NCBI GenBank assembly: GCA_963830165.1
Contig: CAWHKZ010000003.1
Span: 248,001 to 312,000, forward strand
Source of the DNA: Bog-756 sp963830165
Lineage (GTDB): Bacteria; Actinomycetota; Acidimicrobiia; Acidimicrobiales; RAAP-2
Direction of reading: 5' to 3'
DNA length: 64,000 bases
The notes under the pieces are model-generated. The model did no database searches, was not told the origin of the DNA, and worked only from the letters and a program-made list of their open reading frames with translations. The position numbers and the translations under genes are program-made. Every line of letters begins with the position of its first letter. Position 1 is the stretch's first letter. Shown here in pieces: positions 17,738 through 26,474 of the stretch.

Positions 17738-19456
17738 ATGACCGAGAGCACCGTCCCAGGCGACCCGTCCGAGCAGCCGCTGGTCGGCATCAAGCCCCGC
17801 AGCCACGAGGTGACGGACGGGCCGACCCGGGCCCCGGCCCGCGCCATGCTGCGCGCCGTCGGCATGGGCGACGGCGACTGGGACAAGCCCCAGATCGGCG
17901 TGGCGTCCTCCTGGAACGAGGTGACGCCCTGCAACCTCCCGCTCGCCCGGCTGGCCAAGGAGGCCAAGGAGGGTGTGCGGGCCGCCGGCGGCTTCCCGTT
18001 CGAATTCGTGACCATCGCCGTGTCCGACGGCATCTCCATGGGCCACGAGGGGATGCGCGCCTCGCTGGTCAGCCGCGAGGTGATCGCCGACTCGGTGGAG
18101 ACGGTCATGCACGCCGAGCGGTTCGACGGGATGGTCACCCTGGCGGGCTGCGACAAGTCGTTGCCGGGCATGCTGATGGCCGCCGCCCGGCTCAACCTCC
18201 CGAGCGTCTTCCTCTACGGCGGCTCGATCCTGCCCGGCCGGTTGCGCGACCGGGCCCTCGACATCACCTCCGTCTTCGAGGCGGTCGGCGCCAACGCGGT
18301 CGACGCCCTGTCCGACGAGGAGCTCTCCCTCATCGAGCACAACGCGTGCCCGACCGAGGGGTCGTGCGCCGGGATGTTCACCGCCAACACCATGGCCTCG
18401 GTGGCCGAGGCCCTCGGCATGTCACTGCCCGGCAGTTCGTCGGCCCCGGCCGTGGACCGCCGGCGTGACGACCTGGCCATCGAGTCGGGCCGTGCCGTGG
18501 TCGATCTGCTGCGGGCGGGTATCCGGCCCCGCCAGATCATGACCAAGGAGGCCTTCGAGAACGCCATCAGCGTCGTCATGGCCCTGGGCGGTTCCACCAA
18601 CGCGGTGCTCCACCTCCTGGCCATCGCCAACGAGGCCCGGGTGGAACTCGCCCTCGACGACTTCAACCGGGTGGCCGCCAGGGTGCCCCACCTGGCCGAC
18701 ACCAAGCCCCACGGGAAGTATCACATGGCCGATCTCGACCGTATCGGCGGCGTCCCGGTGGTGCTCGCCCAGCTGCTCGAGGCCGGCCTGCTCCACGGCG
18801 ACTGCATGACCGTGACCGGCCGGACGATGGCCGAGAACCTCGCCGCGCTGGACCCGCCGGCGCCCGACGGTGACGTGGTCCACCGGCTGACGGAACCGAT
18901 CCACGCCCAGGGCGGGATCGCCGTGCTCACCGGCTCGCTCGCCCCCAACGGCGCGGTGGTGAAGGTGGCCGGGATCGACTCGCTGACCTTCGACGGCACG
19001 GCCCGGGTCTTCGACGGCGAGGACAACGCCATGGACGCCATCCTGTCCGGCACCATCGAGCCCGACACCGTGGTGGTCATCCGCTACGAGGGCCCGAAGG
19101 GCGGCCCGGGCATGCGCGAGATGCTGGCCATCACCGGCGCCATGAAGGGCGTGGGCCGCGGGGCGGACTGCGCCCTCGTCACCGACGGGCGCTTCTCGGG
19201 CGGCACCCACGGGTTCTGCATCGGCCATGTGGCCCCCGAGGCCGTCGACGGCGGTCCGATCGGCCTGGTGGCGGACGGCGACCGCATCGTGGTCGACGTC
19301 GCGAAGCTCACCATCGACCTGCTGGTCGACGACGAGGAGCTGGCCCGTCGCCGAGCCGGGCTCAAGCACCCCGAGCCCCGGTACACGTCGGGCGTGCTGG
19401 CCAAGTTCGCACGACTGGTGACCGGCGCCGAGCGCGGTGCCATCACCGAGGCCTGA
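17738..19456 (+). CDS. ilvD: Dihydroxy-acid dehydratase
   Basis: The 572-residue protein has all IlvD/Edd signatures. Fe-S ligand cysteines are in LAGCDKSLPGMLMA and the CPTEGSCAGMFTANTMA motif, and the C-terminal GFCIGHVAPEA block is present. It converts dihydroxy-isovalerate and dihydroxy-methylvalerate to the keto acids of valine, leucine and isoleucine, in the cytoplasm. ATG 17738 is chosen over the in-frame GTG 17732 because TAGATT ends exactly 6 nt before the ATG and there is no ribosome site, which points to a leaderless mRNA. The ilvBNC operon follows 400 bp downstream under separate control. Confidence 0.95.
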   Translation: MTESTVPGDPSEQPLVGIKPRSHEVTDGPTRAPARAMLRAVGMGDGDWDKPQIGVASSWNEVTPCNLPLARLAKEAKEGVRAAGGFPFEFVTIAVSDGISMGHEGMRASLVSREVIADSVETVMHAERFDGMVTLAGCDKSLPGMLMAAARLNLPSVFLYGGSILPGRLRDRALDITSVFEAVGANAVDALSDEELSLIEHNACPTEGSCAGMFTANTMASVAEALGMSLPGSSSAPAVDRRRDDLAIESGRAVVDLLRAGIRPRQIMTKEAFENAISVVMALGGSTNAVLHLLAIANEARVELALDDFNRVAARVPHLADTKPHGKYHMADLDRIGGVPVVLAQLLEAGLLHGDCMTVTGRTMAENLAALDPPAPDGDVVHRLTEPIHAQGGIAVLTGSLAPNGAVVKVAGIDSLTFDGTARVFDGEDNAMDAILSGTIEPDTVVVIRYEGPKGGPGMREMLAITGAMKGVGRGADCALVTDGRFSGGTHGFCIGHVAPEAVDGGPIGLVADGDRIVVDVAKLTIDLLVDDEELARRRAGLKHPEPRYTSGVLAKFARLVTGAERGAITEA

Positions 19457-19479
19457 CGCCCGGCGACGGGGGCACGGCC

Positions 19480-19608
19480 GTGGCCACGTGGGCCGAGTTC
19501 CGCAGGGGCGGCCCGAGGGCGTTCCACCTCCTCGCCACCGATGTCACCGAGGTCGGCTACTTCCGGGTGGTCGACGGAGGGCACGACGCCCGCACCTGGC
19601 GGCCGTGA
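19480..19608 (+). CDS. Possible small protein or gene remnant
   Basis: A 42-codon GTG-initiated frame encodes VATWAEFRRGGPRAFHLLATD... ending TWRP, directly after ilvD. The composition looks protein-like rather than random, and its frame differs from ilvD. I do not recognise a family, there is no clear ribosome site, and it ends just before the ilvB leader promoter. It may be a remnant. Confidence 0.25.
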   Translation: MATWAEFRRGGPRAFHLLATDVTEVGYFRVVDGGHDARTWRP

Positions 19609-19617
19609 CCCCGCTAC

Positions 19618-19646
19618 TGGACGTGCCCACCCCGGCGTGCAACAAT
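19618..19646 (+). promoter_or_regulatory. Promoter of the ilvBNC operon
   Basis: TGGACG (19618-19623), 17 bp, AACAAT (19641-19646). The predicted start point (about 19653) lies only a few bases before the leader-peptide ATG at 19656. Confidence 0.6.
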
Positions 19647-19655
19647 GTCCCCACC

Positions 19656-19703
19656 ATGCGCACCGCCATCCCGACCGCCCGCACCCTGGTACTCGTCTCG
19701 TAG
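19656..19703 (+). CDS. ilvB operon leader peptide
   Basis: A 15-codon frame, MRTAIPTARTLVLVS, begins 9 nt after the -10 box. Its last residues are Leu-Val-Leu-Val with an earlier Ile, the branched-chain amino acids made by the operon. It is followed by mutually arranged hairpins and a terminator. This is the classic layout of translation-coupled attenuation: ribosome stalling at the Leu/Val codons when those tRNAs are uncharged would favour read-through into ilvB. The peptide is presumably not functional after synthesis. It is recognised from context, since such short frames cannot be judged by homology. Confidence 0.7.
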   Translation: MRTAIPTARTLVLVS

Positions 19704-19762
19704 CGCACGCGACGTCTCATCGCCGTGTGCGCTTTCCGACCTCCCAGACGGGAGGTCGTTTT
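19702..19762 (+). promoter_or_regulatory. Transcription attenuator upstream of ilvB
   Basis: A first hairpin pairs AGCGCAC (19702-19708) with GTGCGCT (19727-19733) right at the leader stop codon. An intrinsic terminator follows: CGACCTCCC (19737-19745), loop AGAC, GGGAGGTCG (19750-19758), then TTTT. This is one of the few stems in the window with a U-run, supporting true termination. The segment 19709-19726 between the stems could form an antiterminator. Confidence 0.75.
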
Positions 19763-19853
19763 CATGTCCGCCCTCGGGTCCTCCCGGGGTCGTGACCCCG
19801 CCCCCGATCGATCCCGACACCACCACCGACCATCGCCGACAAGGAGCACCCCG

Positions 19854-21677
19854 ATGGAACTCACCGGAGCACAGGCACTGATCAAGAGCCTCGAGATGCA
19901 GCACGTGGAGGTCATGTTCGGCCTCCCCGGCGGCGCCATCCTGCCGGTCTACGACCCGATCCTCGACTCGTCGATCCGCCACATCCTCGTGCGCCACGAG
20001 CAGGGTGCCGGCCACATGGCCCAGGGCTACGCCCAGGTCACCGGCCGTCCCGGCGTGGCCATGGCCACCTCGGGACCCGGCGCCACCAACGTGGTCACCC
20101 CGCTCGCCGACGCCTACATGGACTCGACCCCGCTGGTCGTGGTGACCGGGCAGGTGGCCACCACGGCCATCGGCTCCGACGCCTTCCAGGAGAGCGACAT
20201 CACCGGCATCACCATGGGGATCACCAAGCACAACTGGCTGATCACCGACGTGAACGACATCCCGAGGGTGGTGGCCGAGGCGTTCCACGTCGCCACCACC
20301 GGCCGCCCCGGCCCGGTCCTCATCGACGTCCCGAAGGACATCGCCCAGTCCACCATGGAGTGGTACTGGCCGGAACCGGCCGACCTCGACCTGCCGGGCT
20401 ACCACCCGGTGACCGAGGGCGACCCGGCGCTGGTGATCGATGCGGCGGAAATGCTCCTGGCCGCCGAGCGCCCGGTGATCTACGCCGGCGGCGGCATCCT
20501 GAAGGCCCGCGCCGCTGACGCGTTGCGCGAGCTGGCCGAGCGGACCGGCATCCCGGTGGTCACCACGCTGATGGCCCGGGGGTCCTTCCCCGACTCCCAC
20601 CCGCTGTGCCTCGGCATGCCCGGGATGCACGGCAACTACACGGCCGTCACCGCCATGCAGCGGTCGGACCTGCTGATCGCCCTCGGCAGCCGGTTCGACG
20701 ACCGGGTCACCGGGAAGGTGTCGGCCTTCGCCCCCGACGCCAAGGTCATCCACGTCGACATCGACCCGGCCGAGCACCACAAGGTCCGGAGGGCCGACGT
20801 GGCCATCGCCGGCGACTGCCGGCTGGTGATCGAGGAGCTGCTGCTGGCCCTCGACGCGCTGGGCCTCGCCCACTCCGAGGCGACCCGCGGCGGGCGCGGC
20901 GGCTCGCCGTCGGACGCCGTGGCCGGCGCCGAGGCCGCGCCGGGCTCCGTCGCGGCGCGCTTCCCCCGGGAGCGCCTGGCCCCGTGGCGGGCCCAGTTGG
21001 GTGAGTGGCAGGCCCGGTTCCCCCTGGTCTACGACCAGCAGCCGGGTGCGGGCCCGCTCAAGCCCCAGTTCGTCATCGAGACCCTGCGCGACCGGACGCC
21101 GGAGGACACCATCGTCGCCTCGGGCGTCGGCCAGCACCAGATGTTCGCCTCCCAGTGGTGGCAGTTCGACCACCCCTACACCTGGGTCAACTCGGGCGGC
21201 CTCGGCACCATGGGCTTCGCCGTCCCGTCGGCCATCGGCGCCAAGGTGGGCCGCCCCGACAAGATGGTGTGGGCGGTCGACGGCGACGGGTGCTTCCAGA
21301 TGACGGCCCAGGAGCTGGTCACCGCGAGCTCGGAGCGCATCCCGGTCAAGATCGCCATCCTCAACAACGCCTACCTCGGCATGGTGCGCCAGTGGCAGGA
21401 GATGTTCTACGAGGAGCGCTACTCGGAGGTCTACCTCTCGCCGGACCTGCCCGACTACGTCGGCTGGGCCGAGTCCATGGGGTGCGTGGGCCTGCGGGTG
21501 GAGTCACCCGACGACGTGGCCACGACCATCGACAAGGCGAACTCGGTCGACGACCGCCCCGTGGTGATCGACTTCCGCACCGACGCCTTCGAGAAGGTCT
21601 TCCCGATGGTGGCGGCCGGTGCGTCCAACGACGACATCATGGTCGACCCCTCGCTGATCGGAGACACCCGCCCATGA
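19854..21677 (+). CDS. ilvB: Acetolactate synthase large (catalytic) subunit
   Basis: The 607-residue thiamine-diphosphate enzyme has the N-terminal Pyr domain with the catalytic Glu in RHEQGAGHMAQGYA, a central FAD-binding domain (GSRFDDRVTGK) and the PP domain with GDGCFQMTAQEL...NN. It condenses pyruvate with pyruvate or 2-ketobutyrate, the first common step of branched-chain amino-acid synthesis. AAGGAG lies 7 nt before ATG 19854; the upstream in-frame extension crosses the attenuator and is not used. A Gly/Ala-rich insert (about residues 345-375) is longer than usual. Its last codons overlap ilvN (ATGA). Confidence 0.96.
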   Translation: MELTGAQALIKSLEMQHVEVMFGLPGGAILPVYDPILDSSIRHILVRHEQGAGHMAQGYAQVTGRPGVAMATSGPGATNVVTPLADAYMDSTPLVVVTGQVATTAIGSDAFQESDITGITMGITKHNWLITDVNDIPRVVAEAFHVATTGRPGPVLIDVPKDIAQSTMEWYWPEPADLDLPGYHPVTEGDPALVIDAAEMLLAAERPVIYAGGGILKARAADALRELAERTGIPVVTTLMARGSFPDSHPLCLGMPGMHGNYTAVTAMQRSDLLIALGSRFDDRVTGKVSAFAPDAKVIHVDIDPAEHHKVRRADVAIAGDCRLVIEELLLALDALGLAHSEATRGGRGGSPSDAVAGAEAAPGSVAARFPRERLAPWRAQLGEWQARFPLVYDQQPGAGPLKPQFVIETLRDRTPEDTIVASGVGQHQMFASQWWQFDHPYTWVNSGGLGTMGFAVPSAIGAKVGRPDKMVWAVDGDGCFQMTAQELVTASSERIPVKIAILNNAYLGMVRQWQEMFYEERYSEVYLSPDLPDYVGWAESMGCVGLRVESPDDVATTIDKANSVDDRPVVIDFRTDAFEKVFPMVAAGASNDDIMVDPSLIGDTRP

Positions 21678-22234
21678 GCGTGTACGGCACCGACAAACGG
21701 CACCACACCCTGACCGTCCTGGTCGAGAACAAGTCCGGTGTGCTCGCCCGGGTGGCCAGCCTCTTCAGTCGGCGCGGCTACAACATCTTCAGCCTGGCCG
21801 TCGCCCCCTCGGACAATCCCCGGTTCAGCCGGATCACCATCGTCGTCGACGTCGAGTCGGCCCCGCTGGACCAGATCATGAAGCAGCTGGACAAGCTGAT
21901 CCCGGTAGTCTCGATCACGGAGCTCGACCCCACCCGCTCGCGGGAGCGGGAGCTCCTGCTCGCCACCGTGGAGGCCGGCCCCGAGTCCCGGGGCCAGGTC
22001 ATCCAGCTGGTCGGCGTGTTCGAGGGGAAGATCGTGGACGTCGGACCGGAGCACCTCACGGTGATGCTGGCCGGCGCCCCCACCAAGCTCGACGACTTCG
22101 AGGACCTCATCCGGGCCTACGGGATCGTGGAGATGCAGCGGACCGGCCGCGTGGCGTTGCCTATGCTGGACCGGTCCGATCACCGGGGCCGACCGGCCGC
22201 CGGTACGGAACACACCACAGAGAAGGCAGGTTGA
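21674..22234 (+). CDS. ilvN: Acetolactate synthase small (regulatory) subunit
   Basis: The 186-residue protein has an N-terminal ACT domain (HTLTVLVENKSGVLARVASLFSRRGYNI) that binds valine for feedback inhibition, and the C-terminal ALS_ss domain (LLLATVEAGPESRGQVIQLVGVFEGKIVDVG). It activates IlvB and makes it sensitive to end product. The start overlaps the ilvB stop by 4 nt, so translation is coupled. The C-terminal tail after LPMLDRSD (about 15 residues) is unconserved. Confidence 0.95.
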   Translation: MSVYGTDKRHHTLTVLVENKSGVLARVASLFSRRGYNIFSLAVAPSDNPRFSRITIVVDVESAPLDQIMKQLDKLIPVVSITELDPTRSRERELLLATVEAGPESRGQVIQLVGVFEGKIVDVGPEHLTVMLAGAPTKLDDFEDLIRAYGIVEMQRTGRVALPMLDRSDHRGRPAAGTEHTTEKAG

Positions 22235-22240
22235 GGAACG

Positions 22241-23266
22241 ATGGCCACGCTGTACTACGAGAAGGATGCGGACGCAGGTCTCATCGGGAACCGCAAGGTG
22301 GCCGTGATCGGCTACGGGTCCCAGGGTCATGCGCACGCCCTCAACCTGGCCGAGTCGGGTGTCGACGTCCGCGTCGGGCTCCGTGAGGGCTCGTCGTCCC
22401 GGGCCAAGGCCACCGAGGCGGGCCTGCGGGTGCTGTCGGTGGCCGACGCCGCCGCCGAGGCCGACCTGATCATGATCCTGCTGCCCGACACCGAGCAGGC
22501 CAGGGTCTACGAGGCCGAGATCGCCCCCTACCTGAAGCCGGGCGACGCCCTGTTCTTCGCCCACGGGTTCAACATCCGCTTCGAGCTCATCACGCCGCCG
22601 GCCGACGTCGACGTGGCCATGGTCGCCCCCAAGGGCCCGGGCCACCTGGTGCGGCGGACCTACACCGAGGGCGGTGGCGTGCCGTCGCTCATCGCCGTGG
22701 CCCAGGACGCCACCGGCAAGGCCCACGACCTCGCCCTCTCCTACGCCCACGGCATCGGCGGCACCCGCGCCGGCGTCCTCGACACCACCTTCGCCGAGGA
22801 GACCGAGACCGACCTGTTCGGCGAGCAGGTCGTCCTCTGCGGTGGCATGACCGCCCTGGTGCAGGCCGGGTTCGAGACACTGGTCGATGCCGGCTACCAG
22901 CCGGAGTCGGCGTACTTCGAGTGCCTCCACGAGCTCAAGCTCATCGTCGACCTGATGTACGAGCAGGGCATCGCCGGCATGCGGTACTCGATCTCGAACA
23001 CGGCCGAGTACGGCGATCTGACCCGGGGCCCCCGGGTGATCAACCAGGCCGTCAAGGACGAGATGCGGGCCATCCTCGACGAGATCCAGGACGGGCGGTT
23101 CGCCGCCGAGTGGGTCGCCGAGGACGCGGCCGGCCGCCCGAACTACGAGCGGCTGAAGCAGGCGGGCCAGGAGCACCAGATCGAGAAGGTCGGCGCCGAG
23201 CTGCGGGCGATGATGCCGTTCGTCACCGCCGGCAAGCAGAAGGTCCAGGACATCTCCGGCGGCTGA
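22241..23266 (+). CDS. ilvC: Ketol-acid reductoisomerase (class I)
   Basis: The 341-residue enzyme has the Rossmann NAD(P) site in KVAVIGYGSQGHAHALNL and the class I C-terminal knotted domain with metal-binding acids (GGTRAGVLDTTFAEETETDLFGEQ and the FECLHELKLIVDLMYE helix). The cofactor loop reads RVGLREGSSSRAKA, with serines after the second beta strand that favour NADPH. It performs the isomeroreduction after acetolactate synthase. It lies 6 nt after ilvN with GAGG upstream and is followed by a strong terminator, ending the operon. Confidence 0.96.
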   Translation: MATLYYEKDADAGLIGNRKVAVIGYGSQGHAHALNLAESGVDVRVGLREGSSSRAKATEAGLRVLSVADAAAEADLIMILLPDTEQARVYEAEIAPYLKPGDALFFAHGFNIRFELITPPADVDVAMVAPKGPGHLVRRTYTEGGGVPSLIAVAQDATGKAHDLALSYAHGIGGTRAGVLDTTFAEETETDLFGEQVVLCGGMTALVQAGFETLVDAGYQPESAYFECLHELKLIVDLMYEQGIAGMRYSISNTAEYGDLTRGPRVINQAVKDEMRAILDEIQDGRFAAEWVAEDAAGRPNYERLKQAGQEHQIEKVGAELRAMMPFVTAGKQKVQDISGG

Positions 23267-23305
23267 GCCGCAACCGACCGCCCCCGGCGGTCGCAGGATC
23301 CTGAT

Positions 23306-23337
23306 CCCCGCCCCGTGGCCCCGGTCACGGGGCGGGG
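23306..23337. terminator. Hairpin terminator after ilvC
   Basis: A 12-bp perfect stem (23306-23317 with 23326-23337) with an 8-nt loop lies between the convergent ilvC and lipoprotein genes and could serve both. Confidence 0.75.
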
Positions 23338-23354
23338 CGCGTCACGGACCCGGT

Positions 23355-23933
23355 TCAGGCGGGGGCGGTGGTCGTCGTCGTGGTGGCGTCGGCGGCGAAC
23401 GTGTTGAAGATCAGCGTCGAGAGTGCCTCCGCGTCCGCAGCCGACGCCGACGAGGTCACCGTCACTTGGGTCTCGCCCACCAGGCTCACCAGGGTCGTCG
23501 CCGCGTGGGTCCCCGAACCGACGGTGTAGTAGTACGCCTCGCCGCCGCTACCCGTCACGTTCGTGGAGGTGGCGTGCAGTTTGGCTACCGCCGCCTGCTC
23601 GGCGGCGGCCTGGGCCGTGGTCACCTTGCCCCGGTAGCCGATGATGACGGTGTCCTGGGGTGCCGAAGCGTCGGTCGACGGGTAGGTGCAGACCGTCGTG
23701 GCCGTCGAGTTCTTGACGTGGGGCTGGCCGACACTGCGGTGCAGGACGGCCTGGATCTGGGCCGGGCTCACGAGGGCGCAGGCCGAGTTGGCCCCGACGA
23801 CGCCGGCCGCCCGGGTGGTCGTCGTGGTGCCGGCCGACGAGGCCGAGCCTCCGCAGGCCCCGAGCAGGAGCGGGAGCACGACCGCTCCGGCGAGCAGTGC
23901 GGCCAGTCGGCGGGGACGGGAGGCGCTGAGCAC
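23355..23933 (-). CDS. Probable lipoprotein (DUF3558-like)
   Basis: The 192-residue protein starts with a lipoprotein signal peptide; the lipobox is LLGAC, with the modified Cys at about residue 27. A Thr-rich linker follows, then a globular domain with two cysteines (SACALVSPAQIQAVL and TTVCTYPS), a pattern seen in DUF3558-type actinomycete lipoproteins. It ends in a Thr/Ala tail. It would be anchored on the outer face of the cytoplasmic membrane. The function is unknown and the family call is tentative. Confidence 0.7.
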   Translation of the reverse strand: MLSASRPRRLAALLAGAVVLPLLLGACGGSASSAGTTTTTRAAGVVGANSACALVSPAQIQAVLHRSVGQPHVKNSTATTVCTYPSTDASAPQDTVIIGYRGKVTTAQAAAEQAAVAKLHATSTNVTGSGGEAYYYTVGSGTHAATTLVSLVGETQVTVTSSASAADAEALSTLIFNTFAADATTTTTTAPA

Positions 23934-23981
23934 GGGCCGACCCTACACGGGTGCAGGAGGGCTGCGCCCCCGGCCATGCGG

Positions 23982-25127
23982 CTACTGGGCGAGCGCGCCG
24001 ACCACGTGGTTGATGCAGGCGCAGAGGGCGGCGACGTCCTCGGGGTCGATGGCCGGGAACATGGCGATGCGGAGCTGGTTGCGGCCGAGCTTGCGGTACG
24101 GCTCGGTGTCGAGGATCCCGTTGGCCCGCAGGATCTTCGCCACCTGGGCGGCGTCGATCGAGTCGTCGAAGTCGATGGTCCCGATGACATGGCTGCGATC
24201 CTGTTCCCGGCCGACGAAGGGGGTGGCGAACTCGGCGCCCTCGGCCCAGGTGTAGAGGATCTCGGCCGAGCGGTCGCTGCGTCCGGTCGAGAACGCCATG
24301 CCCCCGTTGTCGTTGAACCAGCGGACCTGGTCGTCGAAGAGGAACAGGGTGGCGAGCGCGGGGGTGTTGTAGGTCTGGTCGAGGCGCGAGTTGTCGAGGG
24401 CGATGGTCAGGTCCATCGAGGCCGGTACCCACCGTCCGGTGGCGGCGATGGCCCCGATGCGCTCCACGGCGGCGGGGGAGAGGAGCGCCACCCACAGGCC
24501 GCCGTCGGACCCGAAGCACTTCTGCGGGGCGAAGTAGTACGCGTCGAACTCGGCCGGGTCGACCGGCAGGCCGCCGGCGCCGGACGTGGCGTCGACGGCC
24601 ACCAGGCCGCCGCCGTCGGCCGGCAGGGCGGCGCCTTCGGGCCGCAGGATGGGCATCATCACGCCGGTCGAGGTCTCGTTGTGGGTGAGGGCGTAGAGGT
24701 CGACGTCGTCGCGGGCGACCGGCAGCGGGTGGGTGCCCACGTCGGAGGCGATGATCTCGGGCTCGCCGAGATGGGGGGCGGTGGCGGCCGCCGCGGCGAA
24801 CTTGGACGAGAACTCGCCGAAGCTGAGGTGCTGGCTCCTGGTCTCGATGAGTCCGAAGGTGGCGGCATCCCAGAAGCAGGTCGTGCCGCCGTTGCCCAGC
24901 ACCACCTCGTAGCCGTCCGGCAGCGAGAAGAGCGAGGCCAGGCCCGACCGCAGGCTGGCGACCACGTTCTTGACCGCCTTCTGGCGGTGGCTGGTGCCGA
25001 GGTAGGTGGCCGAGGCTGCGGTCAGGGCCTCGACGGCCTCGGGTCGGACCTTGGACGGGCCGGCGCCGAAGCGCCCGTCGGCGGGGAGGAGGGAGGCGGG
25101 GATGCGGATGTCGGGGGTGTCGGTCAC
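23982..25127 (-). CDS. serC: Phosphoserine aminotransferase (actinomycete type)
   Basis: The 381-residue class V aminotransferase starts with IRIPASLLPADGRFGAGPSKVRPEAV, typical of the mycobacterial SerC subgroup. The PLP lysine is in YFAPQKCFGSDGGLW, and GGTTCFWDAATFGL contacts the cofactor phosphate. It converts 3-phosphohydroxypyruvate to phosphoserine with glutamate, the step after SerA, encoded 1.4 kb away. The start is taken as GTG 25127 (VTDTPDIRIP); ATG 25139 is four codons upstream. The start region overlaps that of the divergent aminotransferase, leaving almost no intergenic space. Confidence 0.92.
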   Translation of the reverse strand: MTDTPDIRIPASLLPADGRFGAGPSKVRPEAVEALTAASATYLGTSHRQKAVKNVVASLRSGLASLFSLPDGYEVVLGNGGTTCFWDAATFGLIETRSQHLSFGEFSSKFAAAAATAPHLGEPEIIASDVGTHPLPVARDDVDLYALTHNETSTGVMMPILRPEGAALPADGGGLVAVDATSGAGGLPVDPAEFDAYYFAPQKCFGSDGGLWVALLSPAAVERIGAIAATGRWVPASMDLTIALDNSRLDQTYNTPALATLFLFDDQVRWFNDNGGMAFSTGRSDRSAEILYTWAEGAEFATPFVGREQDRSHVIGTIDFDDSIDAAQVAKILRANGILDTEPYRKLGRNQLRIAMFPAIDPEDVAALCACINHVVGALAQ

Positions 25128-25137
25128 GTATGGAATC

Positions 25138-26394
25138 ATGGCACTCATGGCCCAGCAGACAGAAACCGGCCCCGGCGCGTCGGGTGGCGCCGGAGTGACC
25201 GGCAACCGCATTTCGGCCCGGATCGCCGCCGTCTCGCCCTCGGCCACCCTGGCGGTGGACGCCAAGGCCAAGGCCCTCCAGGCCCAGGGGGAGAGCGTGA
25301 TCGGCTTCGGCGCCGGTGAACCCGACTTCCCGACCCCGGAACCCATCGTGGCCGCCGCCGAGGCCGCCTGCCGCGACCCGAGGAACCACCGCTACACACC
25401 GACCGCGGGGCTGCCCGAGCTGCGCGGCGCCGTGGCGGCCAAGACGGAACGCGACTCCGGCTACGAGGTCACCCCCGCGCAGGTCCTGATCACCAACGGC
25501 GGCAAGCAGGCCGTCGCCAACGCCTTCGCCGCGCTGTGCGACCCGGGTGACGAGGTGCTCGTGCCCGCCCCCTACTGGACGACCTATCCCGAGTCGATCG
25601 CCCTGGCCGGTGGCGTCCCCGTCGTCGTGGCCACCGAAGCGGCGAGCGGGTTCCGGGTGACCGTGGACCAGCTCGAGGCGGCGCGCACCCCGGCCACCAA
25701 GGTGCTGCTCTTCGTGTCCCCGTCCAATCCCACCGGAGCCGTCTACCCGCGTGAGGAGATCGAGGCCATCGGTCGCTGGGCGGTCGACCACGGCATCTGG
25801 GTCGTCACCGACGAGATCTACGAGCACCTGGTCTACGGCGTCGAGCACCATTCGATGCCGGTGGTCGTCCCCGAGCTGGCCGACCGCTGCATCGTGGTCA
25901 ACGGTGTGGCCAAGACGTACGCCATGACGGGCTGGCGGGTGGGCTGGCTGATCGGCCCGGCCGACGTGGTCGCCGCCACCACCAACCTCCAGTCCCACGA
26001 GACCTCCAACGTGGCCAACGTGTCCCAGCGGGCGGCGCTGGCCGCCGTCTCCGGCGACCTGTCGGCCGTGGCCATGATGCGCGAGGCGTTCGACCGCCGC
26101 CGGATCACCATCCACCGCATGCTCAACGAGATCGACGGCGTCGAGTGCCTGCTGCCCGAAGGCGCGTTCTACGCCTTCCCGTCGGTGTCCGGCCTCTACG
26201 GGCGCAAGCTGCGGGGCCGGACCTGCACGTCGAGCGCCGAGCTGGCCGAACTGGCCATCGAGGAGGTCAAGGTGGCCGTGGTGCCCGGCGAGGCGTTCGG
26301 CTCGCCGGGGTACTTCCGGCTCTCCTACGCCATGGGCGACGACGACCTGGTGGAGGGTGTCACCCGCCTGGCGGAACTGTTCGCCGGGGGTTGA
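25138..26394 (+). CDS. Aspartate aminotransferase (class I, prephenate/aspartate type)
   Basis: The 418-residue fold-type I PLP enzyme carries RISARIAAVSPSATLAVDAKAKALQAQGESVIGFGAGEPDFPTP-like N-terminal motifs of subgroup Ib AspC. Asn (SPSNPTGAVYP), Asp (VVTDEIYEHLVY) and the PLP lysine (VNGVAKTYAMTGWRVGWLIG) are all present. It transfers the amino group between aspartate or glutamate and oxo acids; prephenate use is possible in this subgroup. ATG 25138 and ATG 25147 are both plausible starts and neither has a good ribosome site. It is divergent from serC with overlapping 5' ends, which suggests a shared bidirectional promoter. Confidence 0.9.
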   Translation: MALMAQQTETGPGASGGAGVTGNRISARIAAVSPSATLAVDAKAKALQAQGESVIGFGAGEPDFPTPEPIVAAAEAACRDPRNHRYTPTAGLPELRGAVAAKTERDSGYEVTPAQVLITNGGKQAVANAFAALCDPGDEVLVPAPYWTTYPESIALAGGVPVVVATEAASGFRVTVDQLEAARTPATKVLLFVSPSNPTGAVYPREEIEAIGRWAVDHGIWVVTDEIYEHLVYGVEHHSMPVVVPELADRCIVVNGVAKTYAMTGWRVGWLIGPADVVAATTNLQSHETSNVANVSQRAALAAVSGDLSAVAMMREAFDRRRITIHRMLNEIDGVECLLPEGAFYAFPSVSGLYGRKLRGRTCTSSAELAELAIEEVKVAVVPGEAFGSPGYFRLSYAMGDDDLVEGVTRLAELFAGG

Positions 26395-26455
26395 CCAGCC
26401 GGTTGGCCGGAAGGCCGTCCGGACGGTCATGCTGTACGGGTCGCCCTCCGGTGGC

Positions 26456-26474
26456 GGGGCCGCATGCGGGCCCC
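26456..26474 (+). other. GC-rich hairpin in the 170-bp serA leader region
   Basis: GGGGCC (26456-26461) pairs with GGCCCC (26469-26474) around a 7-nt loop, with C-rich sequence after it. It may terminate the preceding aminotransferase mRNA or form part of a serA leader. A short frame from 26430 (MLYGSPSGGGAACG...) runs into the serA start. Confidence 0.35.

Noticed and set aside
15677..18340. Antisense open frame over the TIG/repeat gene and ilvD
   Set aside because: Its repeated segments only mirror the coding repeats on the other strand, and there is no start signal or recognisable domain.
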